64,000 nt of DNA from JAZKAR01 sp040389065 (GTDB taxonomy: Bacteria > Pseudomonadota > Gammaproteobacteria > Burkholderiales > Casimicrobiaceae): assembly GCA_040389065.1 (NCBI GenBank), contig JAZKAR010000001.1:1-64000 (forward strand). The letters are read 5' to 3'. The number at the start of each line of letters is the position of its first letter. The stretch's first letter is position 1. Positions 36,251 through 45,839 of the stretch are shown piece after piece. The position numbers and the translations under genes are program-made. A model generated the notes under the pieces. The model made no database searches, was not told where the DNA came from, and saw nothing but the letters and a program-made list of their open reading frames with translations.

Positions 36251-37534
36251 ATGCACAATCGCAAAGTCTCTGTTGTAGGATTAGGATATGTCGGCTTACC
36301 CGTTGCGGTAGCCTTCGGCAAGCAAACACAAACCATTGGGTTTGATGTTAACGAGTTACGTTTAGATGAATTACGCCAAGGGCATGATCGCACCAATGAG
36401 GTTGAGGCAACTGACCTAAAAAATACAAACGTTATCTATACAAGCGATATATCTATATTAGCTCAAGCAGATTTTCATATTGTAGCGGTTCCTACCCCCG
36501 TTGATGAAGCTCATCAACCAGACTTAACTCCTGTAGAACGCGCCTCTGAAACCGTCGCAAAAGCCCTAAAAAAAGGCGACATTGTTGTTTATGAATCTAC
36601 AGTTTACCCTGGGGTGACTGAAGAAATTTGTATTCCTATTTTAGAGCGTATCTCAGGCCTCACGTGTGGCAGCGATTTTACCGTGGGCTATAGCCCAGAG
36701 CGTATCAACCCAGGCGATAAAGAACATACTTTCACTAAAATTACGAAAGTTGTGTCTGGGCAAAATAAAGCGACTCTTGACATCGTCGCAGATGTATATA
36801 GCTCAGTCGTTACCGCAGGCGTACACAAAGCCCCTACCATTAAAGTAGCAGAAGCCGCGAAAGTTATCGAAAATACACAACGCGATTTAAATATCGCCTT
36901 AATGAACGAGCTTTCTTTAATTTTTGGGCGAATGGGCATAGATACCAACAGCGTACTAGAAGCTGCGGGAACAAAATGGAATTTCCTTAAATTCAAACCT
37001 GGTTTAGTTGGAGGCCACTGCATCGGCGTTGACCCCTACTACTTAACACATAAAGCTGAAATGCTAGGTTATAACCCACAAGTTATTTTAGCAGGCAGAA
37101 GAATCAATGATGGTATGGGAGCTTACATTGGGCAACAAACTATTCGCCAATTAATACATGCTGGACATAATGTAGGTAAATGCACTGTTACTGTTTTAGG
37201 TTTAACCTTTAAAGAAAACTGCCCTGATTTAAGAAACTCTAAAGTAATTGATGTTATTCGTGAGTTGCAATCATTTGGGTTAAAGGTACAAGTTGCTGAT
37301 CCTGAAGCCGATGCTCATGAAGCAGTGGAAGAATACGGTATTGAATTAGTTAAGCTAGAGAATTTACAACCGGCTGAAGCCGTAGTTGTCGCCGTTGCCC
37401 ATACCCAGTTTGTGCAATGGAACGCTTTAGATTATAAACGCCTCTTAAAAGATAATCCTGTAGTGATAGATGTTAAGGGTATTTGTAAGCCAGAGGCTTT
37501 TGCAGAAACTGGCATCCAACTTTGGCGTCTATAA
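36251..37534 (+). CDS. tviB: UDP-N-acetylhexosamine 6-dehydrogenase (TviB/WbpO-like)
   Basis: 427 aa. The N-terminal NAD site is VSVVGLGYVGLPVAVAFG, the catalytic segment GLVGGHCIGVDPYYLTHKAEMLGY contains the nucleophilic Cys, and the C-terminal UDP-binding domain starts near TVLGLTFKENCPDLRNSK. It oxidises C6 of UDP-GlcNAc/GalNAc to the uronate. Pairing with a WbpP/TviC-like epimerase 12 bp downstream supports UDP-GalNAcA production. UDP-ManNAc or UDP-Glc cannot be excluded as substrate. Confidence 0.9.
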   Translation: MHNRKVSVVGLGYVGLPVAVAFGKQTQTIGFDVNELRLDELRQGHDRTNEVEATDLKNTNVIYTSDISILAQADFHIVAVPTPVDEAHQPDLTPVERASETVAKALKKGDIVVYESTVYPGVTEEICIPILERISGLTCGSDFTVGYSPERINPGDKEHTFTKITKVVSGQNKATLDIVADVYSSVVTAGVHKAPTIKVAEAAKVIENTQRDLNIALMNELSLIFGRMGIDTNSVLEAAGTKWNFLKFKPGLVGGHCIGVDPYYLTHKAEMLGYNPQVILAGRRINDGMGAYIGQQTIRQLIHAGHNVGKCTVTVLGLTFKENCPDLRNSKVIDVIRELQSFGLKVQVADPEADAHEAVEEYGIELVKLENLQPAEAVVVAVAHTQFVQWNALDYKRLLKDNPVVIDVKGICKPEAFAETGIQLWRL

Positions 37535-37546
37535 AAAAGGATTATC

Positions 37547-38596
37547 ATGACAACTTATGAACAAGTGCAAAAAACATTGAGTCTTACGCCTAAAATATGG
37601 CTTATTACTGGAGTAGCGGGCTTCATTGGCTCTCATTTATTAGAAACTTTGCTTAACCTTAATCAGCGTGTAATTGGTTTAGATAATTTTGTAACAGGGT
37701 ATAGAAAAAACCTTGATGCTGTAAAAAATAATGTGGGTTCAGAAAAATGGTCGCAATTTACGTTTCATGAAGGCGATATTTGTAAGCTAAGAGACTGTGA
37801 AAAAGCTGTTGCAGGAGTAGATTATGTTTTACACCAAGCAGCTTTAGGCAGCGTTCCTCGTTCTATTGAAAATCCAATTGTTGCAAATGAAACAAATATA
37901 TCAGGCTTTCTTAATATGTTAGTTGCTAGCCGTGATGCTAAAGTAGCGCGATTTGTATACGCTGCTTCAAGCTCTACTTATGGAGACCATCCTGGGCTAC
38001 CTAAAGTAGAAGATAAAATTGGCAAGCCTCTATCACCTTATGCTGTTACAAAATACGTTAATGAATTATATGCTGATGTGTTCGCCCGCTGCTATGGGTT
38101 TGAATCAATTGGATTACGTTACTTTAATGTATTTGGGCCTAGGCAAGATCCACAAGGAGCTTATGCCGCTGTCATTCCTAAATGGTTTAGTGCTTTATTA
38201 ACCGATCAACCTGTTTATATTAATGGTGATGGTGAAACAAGTCGCGATTTTTGCTTTATTGCAAATGTTGTACAAGCAAACATTTTAGCTGCTACTGCTC
38301 ATAAGCCTGAAGCAATCAACCAGGTTTATAATGTTGCCGTTGGTGATAAAACAACGCTTAATGATTTATTTTCATCTATAAAACAAAAATTAGCTAAACA
38401 ATTACCTCATTTATCAAATGTTATGCCTGAATATAAAGAATTTAGAGAAGGTGATGTGCGTCACTCTCAAGCCGATATTAAAAAAATTGAGCAACTGTTA
38501 GGTTTTTTGCCAACGCACAAATTATCTGAAGGCTTGAATGAAAGTGTTGAGTTTTATATTAGTTGTGAGACGAAAAATACTGGTACATTAAATTAA
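37547..38596 (+). CDS. tviC: UDP-N-acetylglucosamine 4-epimerase (TviC/WbpP-like SDR)
   Basis: 349 aa extended SDR. NAD motif TGVAGFIGSHLLETLL, catalytic SSSTYG, then YAVTKY (Tyr-x3-Lys), and the RYFNVFGPRQDPQGAYAAVIPKW block typical of WbpP. It interconverts UDP-GlcNAc/GlcNAcA and the galacto forms. AGGA lies 6 nt before the ATG. Co-directional with the dehydrogenase, almost certainly one operon. Confidence 0.9.
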   Translation: MTTYEQVQKTLSLTPKIWLITGVAGFIGSHLLETLLNLNQRVIGLDNFVTGYRKNLDAVKNNVGSEKWSQFTFHEGDICKLRDCEKAVAGVDYVLHQAALGSVPRSIENPIVANETNISGFLNMLVASRDAKVARFVYAASSSTYGDHPGLPKVEDKIGKPLSPYAVTKYVNELYADVFARCYGFESIGLRYFNVFGPRQDPQGAYAAVIPKWFSALLTDQPVYINGDGETSRDFCFIANVVQANILAATAHKPEAINQVYNVAVGDKTTLNDLFSSIKQKLAKQLPHLSNVMPEYKEFREGDVRHSQADIKKIEQLLGFLPTHKLSEGLNESVEFYISCETKNTGTLN

Positions 38597-38769
38597 AATT
38601 CAGAATTATATTTCATGAATGATAATAGGCTATATAATTAGCAATCAATTAAAAACATTCTATTTAAATAGTTAAATCTTTTAAAGACTTACCTTTTGCT
38701 ACTCAGGCCAAGAAGTTATATTCCTCTGAATAGCTAGTAAGTCTTTTATTATTTTTATAATACTCGCGT

Positions 38770-38775
38770 TATAAT
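38770..38775 (+). promoter_or_regulatory. -10 box upstream of manC
   Basis: A perfect TATAAT lies 27 bp before the proposed manC start codon; the -35 region is weak. It suggests manC and the genes after it can start a new transcript within the 205-bp gap after the epimerase gene. Confidence 0.4.
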
Positions 38776-38801
38776 AGCAATTAAAAATAAGGAAGAATAT
38801 T

Positions 38802-40220
38802 ATTTTAATTCCTCTTATCTTATGCGGTGGAGGCGGTTCTCGATTGTGGCCTATGTCACATCAAGCGTATCCCAAACAATACTTGCCCTTACATGGTGAC
38901 ACTACCTTAGTACAGCAGACCGCCTTACGTTTGCAAAGCCTCACGAATGCAATGGCTCCTATTCTAATTACGAATCAAGATCAACGATTTTTGCTAGCAG
39001 AGCAATTGCGCAGTGTTGGCATTCGCCCTAATGCAATTATTCTTGAATCAATTGGTAGAAATACAGCACCTGCTGCAGCTGTTGCATCTTTATTAGCAGA
39101 ACGTATCGATCCTGAAGCAAAAATTTTGGTATTACCTTCTGATCATGTAATCCTGCATCCAGAAGTATTTGCTGAATGCGTTGCTAGAGCATCTTTATTA
39201 GCTGAAAAAAAATATCTAGTAACTTTTGGAATTGAACCTACCCTGCCACATACTGGGTATGGTTACATTCGCCGCGGAACAGCATTAAAAGATGCTGAAA
39301 AAAGCTTTACTGTTGATGCCTTTGTTGAAAAACCTACCACTGAACTTGCAGCAGAATTTTTAACAGATGGTAGCTATTACTGGAATAGCGGAATGTTTCT
39401 TTTCAAGGCCTCTGTCTACTTATCAGAACTTGCTCGTTTGGAACCAGAAATATTGCGGTGCGTACAAGAAGCTGTTGACAAAGGAGAGCATGATTTAGAC
39501 TTTCTGCGCCTTCAAGCCGAAGCATTCTCTGTTTGCCCCGCAAAATCAATTGATTATGCTATAATGGAACATACCTCTTATGCAGCTGTAGTAGAAGCAG
39601 CTGGAATGGGATGGAATGATATAGGCTCTTGGACCTCACTCGCAGATCTTGAACCTAAAGATAATAACAATAATAGTCTTATTGGTAATGTATTAGTTGA
39701 AAATGTTCACAATACTTATATCAGAGCAGAACATCGCATGGTTGCGGCTCTAGGTATCGAAGATATTATTGTTATAGAAACAGCAGATGTTCTTTTAGTA
39801 GCCCATAAAAATGCTGCTCAAGATGTAAAAAAAATTGTTGATAGACTTAATGCCTCGGGCAACTCGGAATCTATTACGCATCAGAAAGTATTCCGACCTT
39901 GGGGCAGCTACGAAGATATTGATCAGGGCGAACGGTTTCAAGTAAAAAGAATAGTCGTTAATCCTGGCGCCTCCTTAAGCTTACAAATGCACTATCATCG
40001 TGCAGAACATTGGATTGTAGTTAAAGGAACAGCTAAAGTCATTAACGGAGGTGAGGAAACCTTGCTAAGCGAGAATCAATCAACCTATATTCCTTTGGGT
40101 ATGGCTCATCGTTTAGAAAATCCTGGGAAAATTCCCTTAGAACTAATCGAAGTCCAGTCCGGAGCCTATTTAGGAGAAGATGATATTGTACGTTTCAATG
40201 ATGTTTATGGACGGAATTAA
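38802..40220 (+). CDS. manC: Mannose-1-phosphate guanylyltransferase / mannose-6-phosphate isomerase, apparent ATT start
   Basis: About 472 aa. The nucleotidyltransferase motif LILCGGGGSRLWPMSHQAYPKQ lies at the very N-terminus; the pyrophosphorylase domain runs to about 345, and a cupin PMI domain follows (QVKRIVVNPGASLSLQMHYHRAEHWIVVKGTA). No ATG, GTG or TTG precedes the motif in frame. The frame stops upstream at TAG 38775, and the first usual codon (TTG 38844) would delete the G-rich loop. ATT at 38802 gives the expected M-L-I-P-L-I-L start, 6 nt after AAGGAAG. It makes GDP-mannose. Confidence 0.88.
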   Translation: MLIPLILCGGGGSRLWPMSHQAYPKQYLPLHGDTTLVQQTALRLQSLTNAMAPILITNQDQRFLLAEQLRSVGIRPNAIILESIGRNTAPAAAVASLLAERIDPEAKILVLPSDHVILHPEVFAECVARASLLAEKKYLVTFGIEPTLPHTGYGYIRRGTALKDAEKSFTVDAFVEKPTTELAAEFLTDGSYYWNSGMFLFKASVYLSELARLEPEILRCVQEAVDKGEHDLDFLRLQAEAFSVCPAKSIDYAIMEHTSYAAVVEAAGMGWNDIGSWTSLADLEPKDNNNNSLIGNVLVENVHNTYIRAEHRMVAALGIEDIIVIETADVLLVAHKNAAQDVKKIVDRLNASGNSESITHQKVFRPWGSYEDIDQGERFQVKRIVVNPGASLSLQMHYHRAEHWIVVKGTAKVINGGEETLLSENQSTYIPLGMAHRLENPGKIPLELIEVQSGAYLGEDDIVRFNDVYGRN

Positions 40221-40222
40221 AA

Positions 40223-40678
40223 ATGGTGTTACAAATTTATCGATTAGCTCATTGGCTTAAAAACCATAAGATTCCTCTTCTTCCTTTTCTTCTAAAATCT
40301 TTAAATAGAATAATGTTTTCTGTTGTTTTACCCCCTACAGCTATTCTTGGAAAAAATGTATTATTAAGCTATGAAGGGCTTGGTACTGTTATTCATCGTC
40401 GAGCTGTCATTGGAGATAATGTAGTCATAGGTAGTGGCGTAACAATTGGAGGTAGAGGTAAAAGTACTGAAGTTCCCATTATTGGAGAAGGCTCAATGAT
40501 TGGTTCAGGAGCTAAAGTTTTAGGCCCAATAAAAATTGGCAAATATGTATCCGTAGGGGCAAACGCAGTGGTTTTAACTGATCTACCAGATTATGCGGTA
40601 GCTGTAGGTATTCCAGCTAAAATAGTTAAAATAAATAAACCTGAAGATATTCCTGATTACTATAATTTTAAAATATAG
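40223..40678 (+). CDS. Serine-acetyltransferase-like hexapeptide acyltransferase
   Basis: 151 aa left-handed beta-helix protein: repeated I/V-G-x-x triplets from about residue 60 (RRAVIGDNVVIGSGVTIGG, IGEGSMIGSGAKVLG, IGKYVSVGANAVV) and a C-terminal AVGIPAKIVK. It lacks the N-terminal helical domain of CysE. In this setting it most likely O-acetylates an EPS sugar; the acceptor is unknown. Two bases after manC. Confidence 0.82.
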   Translation: MVLQIYRLAHWLKNHKIPLLPFLLKSLNRIMFSVVLPPTAILGKNVLLSYEGLGTVIHRRAVIGDNVVIGSGVTIGGRGKSTEVPIIGEGSMIGSGAKVLGPIKIGKYVSVGANAVVLTDLPDYAVAVGIPAKIVKINKPEDIPDYYNFKI

Positions 40679-40689
40679 GGAATCATCGA

Positions 40690-41751
40690 ATGAATAAAGA
40701 ACAAATTATTATGGTAGGTACAAGCCTTACTTCACCAGGAGGCATGACTGCTGTAGTTGAAACTTATCGCAAAATGGGTTTATTTGACGTATATAATATC
40801 GAATATTTAAGCACCTATGAGCGGCCTAATATAATCACACAAATTAAAGTATATTCAAAAGCTTTAACATCTCTTTTCTTAAGCCTAATAGGCAAGAAAA
40901 TTCATCTTATACATGTACATAGCGCATCTCGAGGAAGTTTTTGGCGAAAGTCTATTATATGTGCTCTTGCTCGACTATTTAATGTCCCTTATATATTTCA
41001 TCTTCATAGTGGAGAATTTTCTGTTTTTTACCATAATGAATGCAAAAAATGGGGTAAATTCTGGGTAAGGCAAACTCTACGCCATGCACAATGTGTAATT
41101 GCGTTAACTGAACAATGGCGATCTATTTTAACTGAAATAGAACCAAAGGCTAAAATTCAAATAGTATATAACCCTGTTTTTGTTCCGTCGCAATTACCCG
41201 CTTACAAACCTCAAAAACCAAATATCCTTTTTCTTGGGCGCCTACGTCAACCAAAAGGTGTTTATGATCTTTTAGATGCTTTGCCTCCGTTATTAAAAAT
41301 AATACCTGAGCTATCTTTAATATTAGGAGGGGATGGAGAAATAGAGCAAGTGCATGTTTATGCCGAGAAATTAGGCATTAAAAAAGCTGTTAATACCCTT
41401 GGCTGGATAGATGGTAAAGAAAAAGAACAAATATTAGCTCAAGCAAGTATTTTAGTTTTACCTTCATATTTTGAAGGATTACCTATTTGCATTATTGAAG
41501 CAATGGCGCAAGGAATACCAGTTGTAGCAACGAATGTTGGAGGCATATCAGATATTATTTCTGATGGCTATAATGGCATTCTTGTTGAGCCTGGTAATAT
41601 TGAAGAACTTGCGAAAGCATTATCAAGACTATTACTTGATGAAGAGCTATGTAAGAAAATGAGCTTAAATGCGTATAAAACAGCACAAGACAAGTTTGCT
41701 ACCGAACCCATCATGAACCAATTAGGAAAAATATATAAAAACCATTTGTAA
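40690..41751 (+). CDS. Glycosyltransferase family 4
   Basis: 353 aa GT-B fold. The N-terminal domain has a glycine-rich loop (TSLTSPGGMTAVVETY), and the C-terminal domain has FLGRLRQPKGVYDLLDAL and the retaining-GT4 E-x7-E motif in FEGLPICIIEAMAQGIPVVATNVGG. It adds a sugar to the growing EPS repeat unit at the cytoplasmic face. Donor and linkage cannot be read. Confidence 0.9.
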   Translation: MNKEQIIMVGTSLTSPGGMTAVVETYRKMGLFDVYNIEYLSTYERPNIITQIKVYSKALTSLFLSLIGKKIHLIHVHSASRGSFWRKSIICALARLFNVPYIFHLHSGEFSVFYHNECKKWGKFWVRQTLRHAQCVIALTEQWRSILTEIEPKAKIQIVYNPVFVPSQLPAYKPQKPNILFLGRLRQPKGVYDLLDALPPLLKIIPELSLILGGDGEIEQVHVYAEKLGIKKAVNTLGWIDGKEKEQILAQASILVLPSYFEGLPICIIEAMAQGIPVVATNVGGISDIISDGYNGILVEPGNIEELAKALSRLLLDEELCKKMSLNAYKTAQDKFATEPIMNQLGKIYKNHL

Positions 41752-41787
41752 TGATATATTTGACCACAAATCACCTTGGAAATACGC

Positions 41788-42237
41788 ATGAGAAAAAAAA
41801 TTCTTGCTATCGCATCGGGCGGAGGACATTGGATTCAACTTCTCCGCTTACGCCCTGCCTTTAAAGATCATGAAGTTATATATGTTACTGTACAAGCAAG
41901 TTACTCTGAACAAGTTCCAGACTGTAAATTTTATAAAATTACTGATGCCACGCGCTGGAGCCGTTGGGATTTACTAAAAATGATTTTTGAAGTTTGCTCA
42001 ATTGTTATCAAAGAGCGCCCTGATATTATCATTTCAACAGGTGCAGCACCTGGTGTCATTGCGCTGCGTATCGGTAAATGGCTAGGCGCTCGAACAGTTT
42101 GGTTAGATAGCATTGCAAATTTTGAAGCTATGTCTATGTCTGGTATGAAGGCTAAACCATGCGCAAATTTATGGCTAACGCAGTGGGAACATTTAGCTCA
42201 TGAAAACGGCCCCACTTATAAAGGAAGTGTATTGTGA
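41788..42237 (+). CDS. Alg14/PssD-like glycosyltransferase subunit
   Basis: 149 aa from MRKKILAIASGGGHWIQLLRL (the frame is open to TTG 41776, but ATG 41788 has GGA 7 nt upstream). SGGGHWIQL and STGAAPGVIALRIGKWLGARTVWLDS match the Alg14/PssD acceptor half of GT28-type enzymes. It overlaps the next gene by 4 bp (GTGA), fitting a two-subunit enzyme. Confidence 0.86.
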   Translation: MRKKILAIASGGGHWIQLLRLRPAFKDHEVIYVTVQASYSEQVPDCKFYKITDATRWSRWDLLKMIFEVCSIVIKERPDIIISTGAAPGVIALRIGKWLGARTVWLDSIANFEAMSMSGMKAKPCANLWLTQWEHLAHENGPTYKGSVL

Positions 42238-42722
42238 TTTTTGTAACTGTAGGGTCACAAATGCCATTTGATCGTCTAATTAAAGCTATGGATCAATGGG
42301 CTACTACTCAAAAAGAACCTATCGATATATTTGCTCAAATCGGCTCTAATGGTTTTATTCCGCAAAAACTGCGTTTTGCAAATGCAGTTTCCCCAAAAGA
42401 ATTCAATGAACTAGCGCGTAGCGCACGCTTAATTGTTGCTCATGCAGGTATGGGTTCAATACTAACAGCCCTTGAATTTGGAAAGCCTTTAGTTTTAATG
42501 CCAAGACGAGGTACATTACATGAAACTCGTAACGATCACCAAGTTGCGACAGCCCAATGGTTAGAAAATCGTGCTGGAATATACGTAGCAATGACGGAGG
42601 TAGAGCTGCCAGCTACTCTTGAAAAAGCGTTGCAAGCCGATACAAATCAACACGATAAAATATCTTCATATGCGTCACCGCTTTTACTTAATTCATTATC
42701 AGACTTTATTAATAGTGCATAA
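42234..42722 (+). CDS. Alg13/PssE-like glycosyltransferase catalytic subunit
   Basis: 162 aa with a GTG start that overlaps the Alg14-like stop. MIFVTVGSQMPFDRLIKAMD at the N-terminus and VAHAGMGSILTALEFGKPLVLMPRRGTLHETRNDHQ give the GT28 C-terminal UDP-sugar-binding domain. It should act with the Alg14-like partner as in bacterial PssDE. Donor unknown. Confidence 0.88.
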   Translation: MIFVTVGSQMPFDRLIKAMDQWATTQKEPIDIFAQIGSNGFIPQKLRFANAVSPKEFNELARSARLIVAHAGMGSILTALEFGKPLVLMPRRGTLHETRNDHQVATAQWLENRAGIYVAMTEVELPATLEKALQADTNQHDKISSYASPLLLNSLSDFINSA

Positions 42723-42836
42723 TACTAGTCAAAGATTTTGCCACAAAATATTGGTTAATTACGTGGCTTGAAAAAACTTAGAAATAATGAATAGCTTTCA
42801 TTTTTTTGCTTCTAATAGCCTCACAACAAAGTTAAC

Positions 42837-43904
42837 TTAGTTAGCTCTCTGTGTATCTGTACTACTGACTAAAATTTCTTTACTATCTATTTGCTGATAA
42901 GGATCAATTTTTTTTTGTAGCATTCCTATAATCGCAGCTATACTAAAATAGTGCCATGAGATTACTGAAAATATACCTTGTTTAAAGCTATGCTTGCGTA
43001 GAGACATCATTACTAAAATAATTCCCCACAACGCTAAGTAAATAGCAAGAAAACCACTTAGAGAAGAAAATTTATTATTAACTAAGGAAATTAAATTACT
43101 AGTTATTAAAGCAAACGTGCAAATTGCCGGCAAAATAAAAATATACCATTGCTTCTTTAACGTTAACTTAAACCAAGGTTGACCCAATGCGGCTTTAATT
43201 AATACTCCCCCAACATAAGCTCGTTTATTACGTAGTAACCGAATAAACATTTCAAATGTATTTTCGTTGTGTCCAGTATGAAATACTGCAGGATGTGGCA
43301 ACCTAAGAAGTTTCCATCCTGCAGCAGTAAGACGAAACCCAAGATCTGCTTCTTCATACGCTCTCAAACCTTGATGGCCTAAATAGCCCACAGACTTAAT
43401 AGCTGCGCTTCGGTATAACCCACCTCCGCCTAACTCATTCACATATAAATTTTCTGTAAAATTATAGAGTTGAGTGGCACGAATTCGATCATACATGGTT
43501 AAAACTTGAGTTTCTTTAACTATACCACCTACTCCTGCAAGACTTGGATCATTTAATAGTTGTTCCAAAGCCATTGTTAAAAACCCAGGAGCAAGTTCCA
43601 TATCACCATCTAAAACATAAATAAAATCACCTCGCGCGTATTGATAACCCAGTTGTACTGCTGCGCCACAATTACAGTCTTCTTGATTAACAAACTGCAC
43701 AATTTTTACCAAAAACTGCCGCGCTATATTAATAGTGTTATCAGTAGATAGTGAATCAACAACAATAACTTCACCATCAAATTCTTGAACTTCATTAAGC
43801 GCTGATTTAATTGATTTTGCTATTTTAGCTTCTTCATTAAAAGCCTTAATGATAACACTAACTTTATATAGAGCTTTTTCTAACAATTTAATTCCGTCAA
43901 TCAA
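42837..43904 (-). CDS. Membrane-anchored family 2 glycosyltransferase
   Basis: 355 aa. A GT2 GT-A domain (about 12-240) has KVSVIIKAFNEEAKIAKSIKSAL, VLDGDMELAPGFL (the DxD-type metal site) and GLRAYEEADLGFRL. Three or four C-terminal hydrophobic segments (about 250-335) anchor it in the membrane. It starts the long minus-strand half of the EPS locus and converges with the Alg13-like gene. Confidence 0.9.
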   Translation of the reverse strand: MIDGIKLLEKALYKVSVIIKAFNEEAKIAKSIKSALNEVQEFDGEVIVVDSLSTDNTINIARQFLVKIVQFVNQEDCNCGAAVQLGYQYARGDFIYVLDGDMELAPGFLTMALEQLLNDPSLAGVGGIVKETQVLTMYDRIRATQLYNFTENLYVNELGGGGLYRSAAIKSVGYLGHQGLRAYEEADLGFRLTAAGWKLLRLPHPAVFHTGHNENTFEMFIRLLRNKRAYVGGVLIKAALGQPWFKLTLKKQWYIFILPAICTFALITSNLISLVNNKFSSLSGFLAIYLALWGIILVMMSLRKHSFKQGIFSVISWHYFSIAAIIGMLQKKIDPYQQIDSKEILVSSTDTQRAN

Positions 43905-43913
43905 TTACTTAAA

Positions 43914-44837
43914 CTAAAATCTTAACATTTGAGCATAATTCCAGTAAGTCATACGCGGAATTTGAACAGGGCCATAGGTAAGATATCGATATACACCGAA
44001 AAACCACTGATGAGGTTCAGTAGCGGCTTCTACTAGAGTTGGACCAGAATAATCAACCACCTGCTGATTATTTACTTTTACTCGCCAAAACCCTTTTCCT
44101 CCATTTACAATTTCTTTTTCATCTAAAACTGCTTCCATCAATATGTTAACCGGTTGATAAGGAAGTAAACCTCTCACGACTCCTATCTTTAGTACTTTAT
44201 TCGTATATTCATAGTTTTTGATACTAAAAAAAAGCATTAATTTAGTTCGATCAGTATCATCGGTATCAACCATCACCGCTAGAGAAGGTTGCAAGTTAGG
44301 AGCTTTTATTTGCCAAATAAGTACCGGATCAAGACCTGAAGGAGTTAAATTCCAAGTTTCCCCTAATACGGGCTTCCCAAATTGCACTTGTAAATTCCAA
44401 AACAAGCGTTGATCGGCAGGAAGAGCGAATGAAGCTACTTGAGCTCGTACCGGAACATTTGGAACTCCATCTCCATATTGCACACCTACCTTTAATCCTT
44501 TATCTGAAGGCTCGATGCGCCCAGGAATACCCTTTGATGTAATACCTGGCCCACTAACTATTATATTGTCAGAAGGCATGGCTGCAATAAGAACCCCTGC
44601 ATTATTCTTTCCTGTAACACTTGAAACAAGCCCACCAGTTTTACCAAAGTCATAAGTACGTGCTGAATCTCCAAGATCTATATATTTTTGTACACTATTT
44701 ACACGAACATAATAAGGAGCTTCCCCACTAAAAACAAAGGGATCTGTATTTGCCTTAGCTAAAACAGGAAGCAAGAATAGAGCACCCATAATAAATTTTA
44801 TAGTATTACTACACTCTAAACATCTCTTAAATTCCAT
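43914..44837 (-). CDS. Secreted heparin-lyase-fold protein, paralogue 1
   Basis: About 307 aa from MEFKRCLECSNTIKF; the three paralogues share GGTGAT plus ATG here, so the upstream Met codons are rejected. A Sec signal peptide (FIMGALFLLPVLAKA) precedes a beta-rich domain resembling polysaccharide lyases of the heparin-lyase type (PF14099-like). Supporting segments are RAQVASFALPADQRLFWNLQVQFG, WQIKAPNLQPSLAVMVDTDDTD, FWRVKVNNQQVVDYSGPTL and HQWFFGVYRYLTYGP. The last resembles the catalytic Y-x-Y region. It has diverged most from its two sisters. Probably cuts or binds the EPS in the periplasm; activity not proven. Confidence 0.68.
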   Translation of the reverse strand: MEFKRCLECSNTIKFIMGALFLLPVLAKANTDPFVFSGEAPYYVRVNSVQKYIDLGDSARTYDFGKTGGLVSSVTGKNNAGVLIAAMPSDNIIVSGPGITSKGIPGRIEPSDKGLKVGVQYGDGVPNVPVRAQVASFALPADQRLFWNLQVQFGKPVLGETWNLTPSGLDPVLIWQIKAPNLQPSLAVMVDTDDTDRTKLMLFFSIKNYEYTNKVLKIGVVRGLLPYQPVNILMEAVLDEKEIVNGGKGFWRVKVNNQQVVDYSGPTLVEAATEPHQWFFGVYRYLTYGPVQIPRMTYWNYAQMLRF

Positions 44838-45839
44838 TTTTATCACCATAAGCTTTGCATACAAGTAAAAAGAAAGGCTATACTAGTCTCTCCATACTTA
44901 TATTGGCAGAGCGCCCTCGTTCTGAAGTCAAAAATAAATTTTTAACATATTTACAAAGGTCTCAAGATAATCATAATGAGGCTAAATTATTGCAAAATAA
45001 AGAAGAATATCCTATAACGATTTCTTAATTTTTTACATTAAAAGTGTCAACAATCGACGCTTATTTCGCTCTCAATTTCCCAAACGTTAAATCAAATGTA
45101 GCGCTATTTTACATAAAACCACAAGAAATAACAGCTACTTATCTAAAGCCCGAAGCAAAAGGCTTGAAGCAAAAGAAGTTTTTCTATAAAACAAAAACTA
45201 ATAATCTTTTTTTTATGCAATAAGTATTGTTTTTATACGTTTTAAATAAAAAATTTCTTTTAGGATATGCACAAAAAAACAGATAGAGCAAAAAAATAAA
45301 AGCCTCATCATAAATCAACATCTAAAAAATCAATACAATTACTTTTCAGTTCAGCCCTTGATAAAAATTCATTTATATAACATTAAGTTAAAGTTTTTTA
45401 ATGCCACTTCTGCAATTAGTGTTTTTATCTTTATCCATAAACTAAAAATGCCATCGCCTTCTAATGACTTCCTAGTTTTTTAAAATAAATAATGCGCAGC
45501 AAGCAAAATGAAGTCTTGCAGAAGTATTATATTGAAATCACAGCAGAGGATTGTTGGCCTTGATCAAAGTCAGTGTAGTAACCTTGATGTATAGGGCTGA
45601 TGGAATCACGATACAAAAGAATCAAGCTTTTCTTAAATCACCGCAACTAGGCAATAAGTACTAAAAACAAGTGGAAATTAATAATTTCTAACAGCTCTTC
45701 GACTTTAAATTTCTTTAAAATAATATTTTTGTATAACAAGCCCTGAACATTAAGTACGATCATAATTTCTTATTTTTTAAGCTTATGAAATCTATGAAGA
45801 GTCTAGTTTTATACAGGGCTTTTCTAACCAAATTATTCA
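44838..45839. other. About 1 kb gene-free spacer between paralogues 1 and 2
   Basis: No intact ORF. TGTCAA (45045-45050) and CCAAAC (45080-45085), 35 bp start to start, lie about 208 bp upstream of paralogue 1; the same pair and spacing recur before the other two paralogues. The rest is AT-rich, with stop codons in every frame I checked by eye. Confidence 0.5.

Noticed and set aside
38844..40220. TTG at 38844 as the manC start
   Set aside because: It would remove the G-rich nucleotide-binding loop that is plainly coded upstream.
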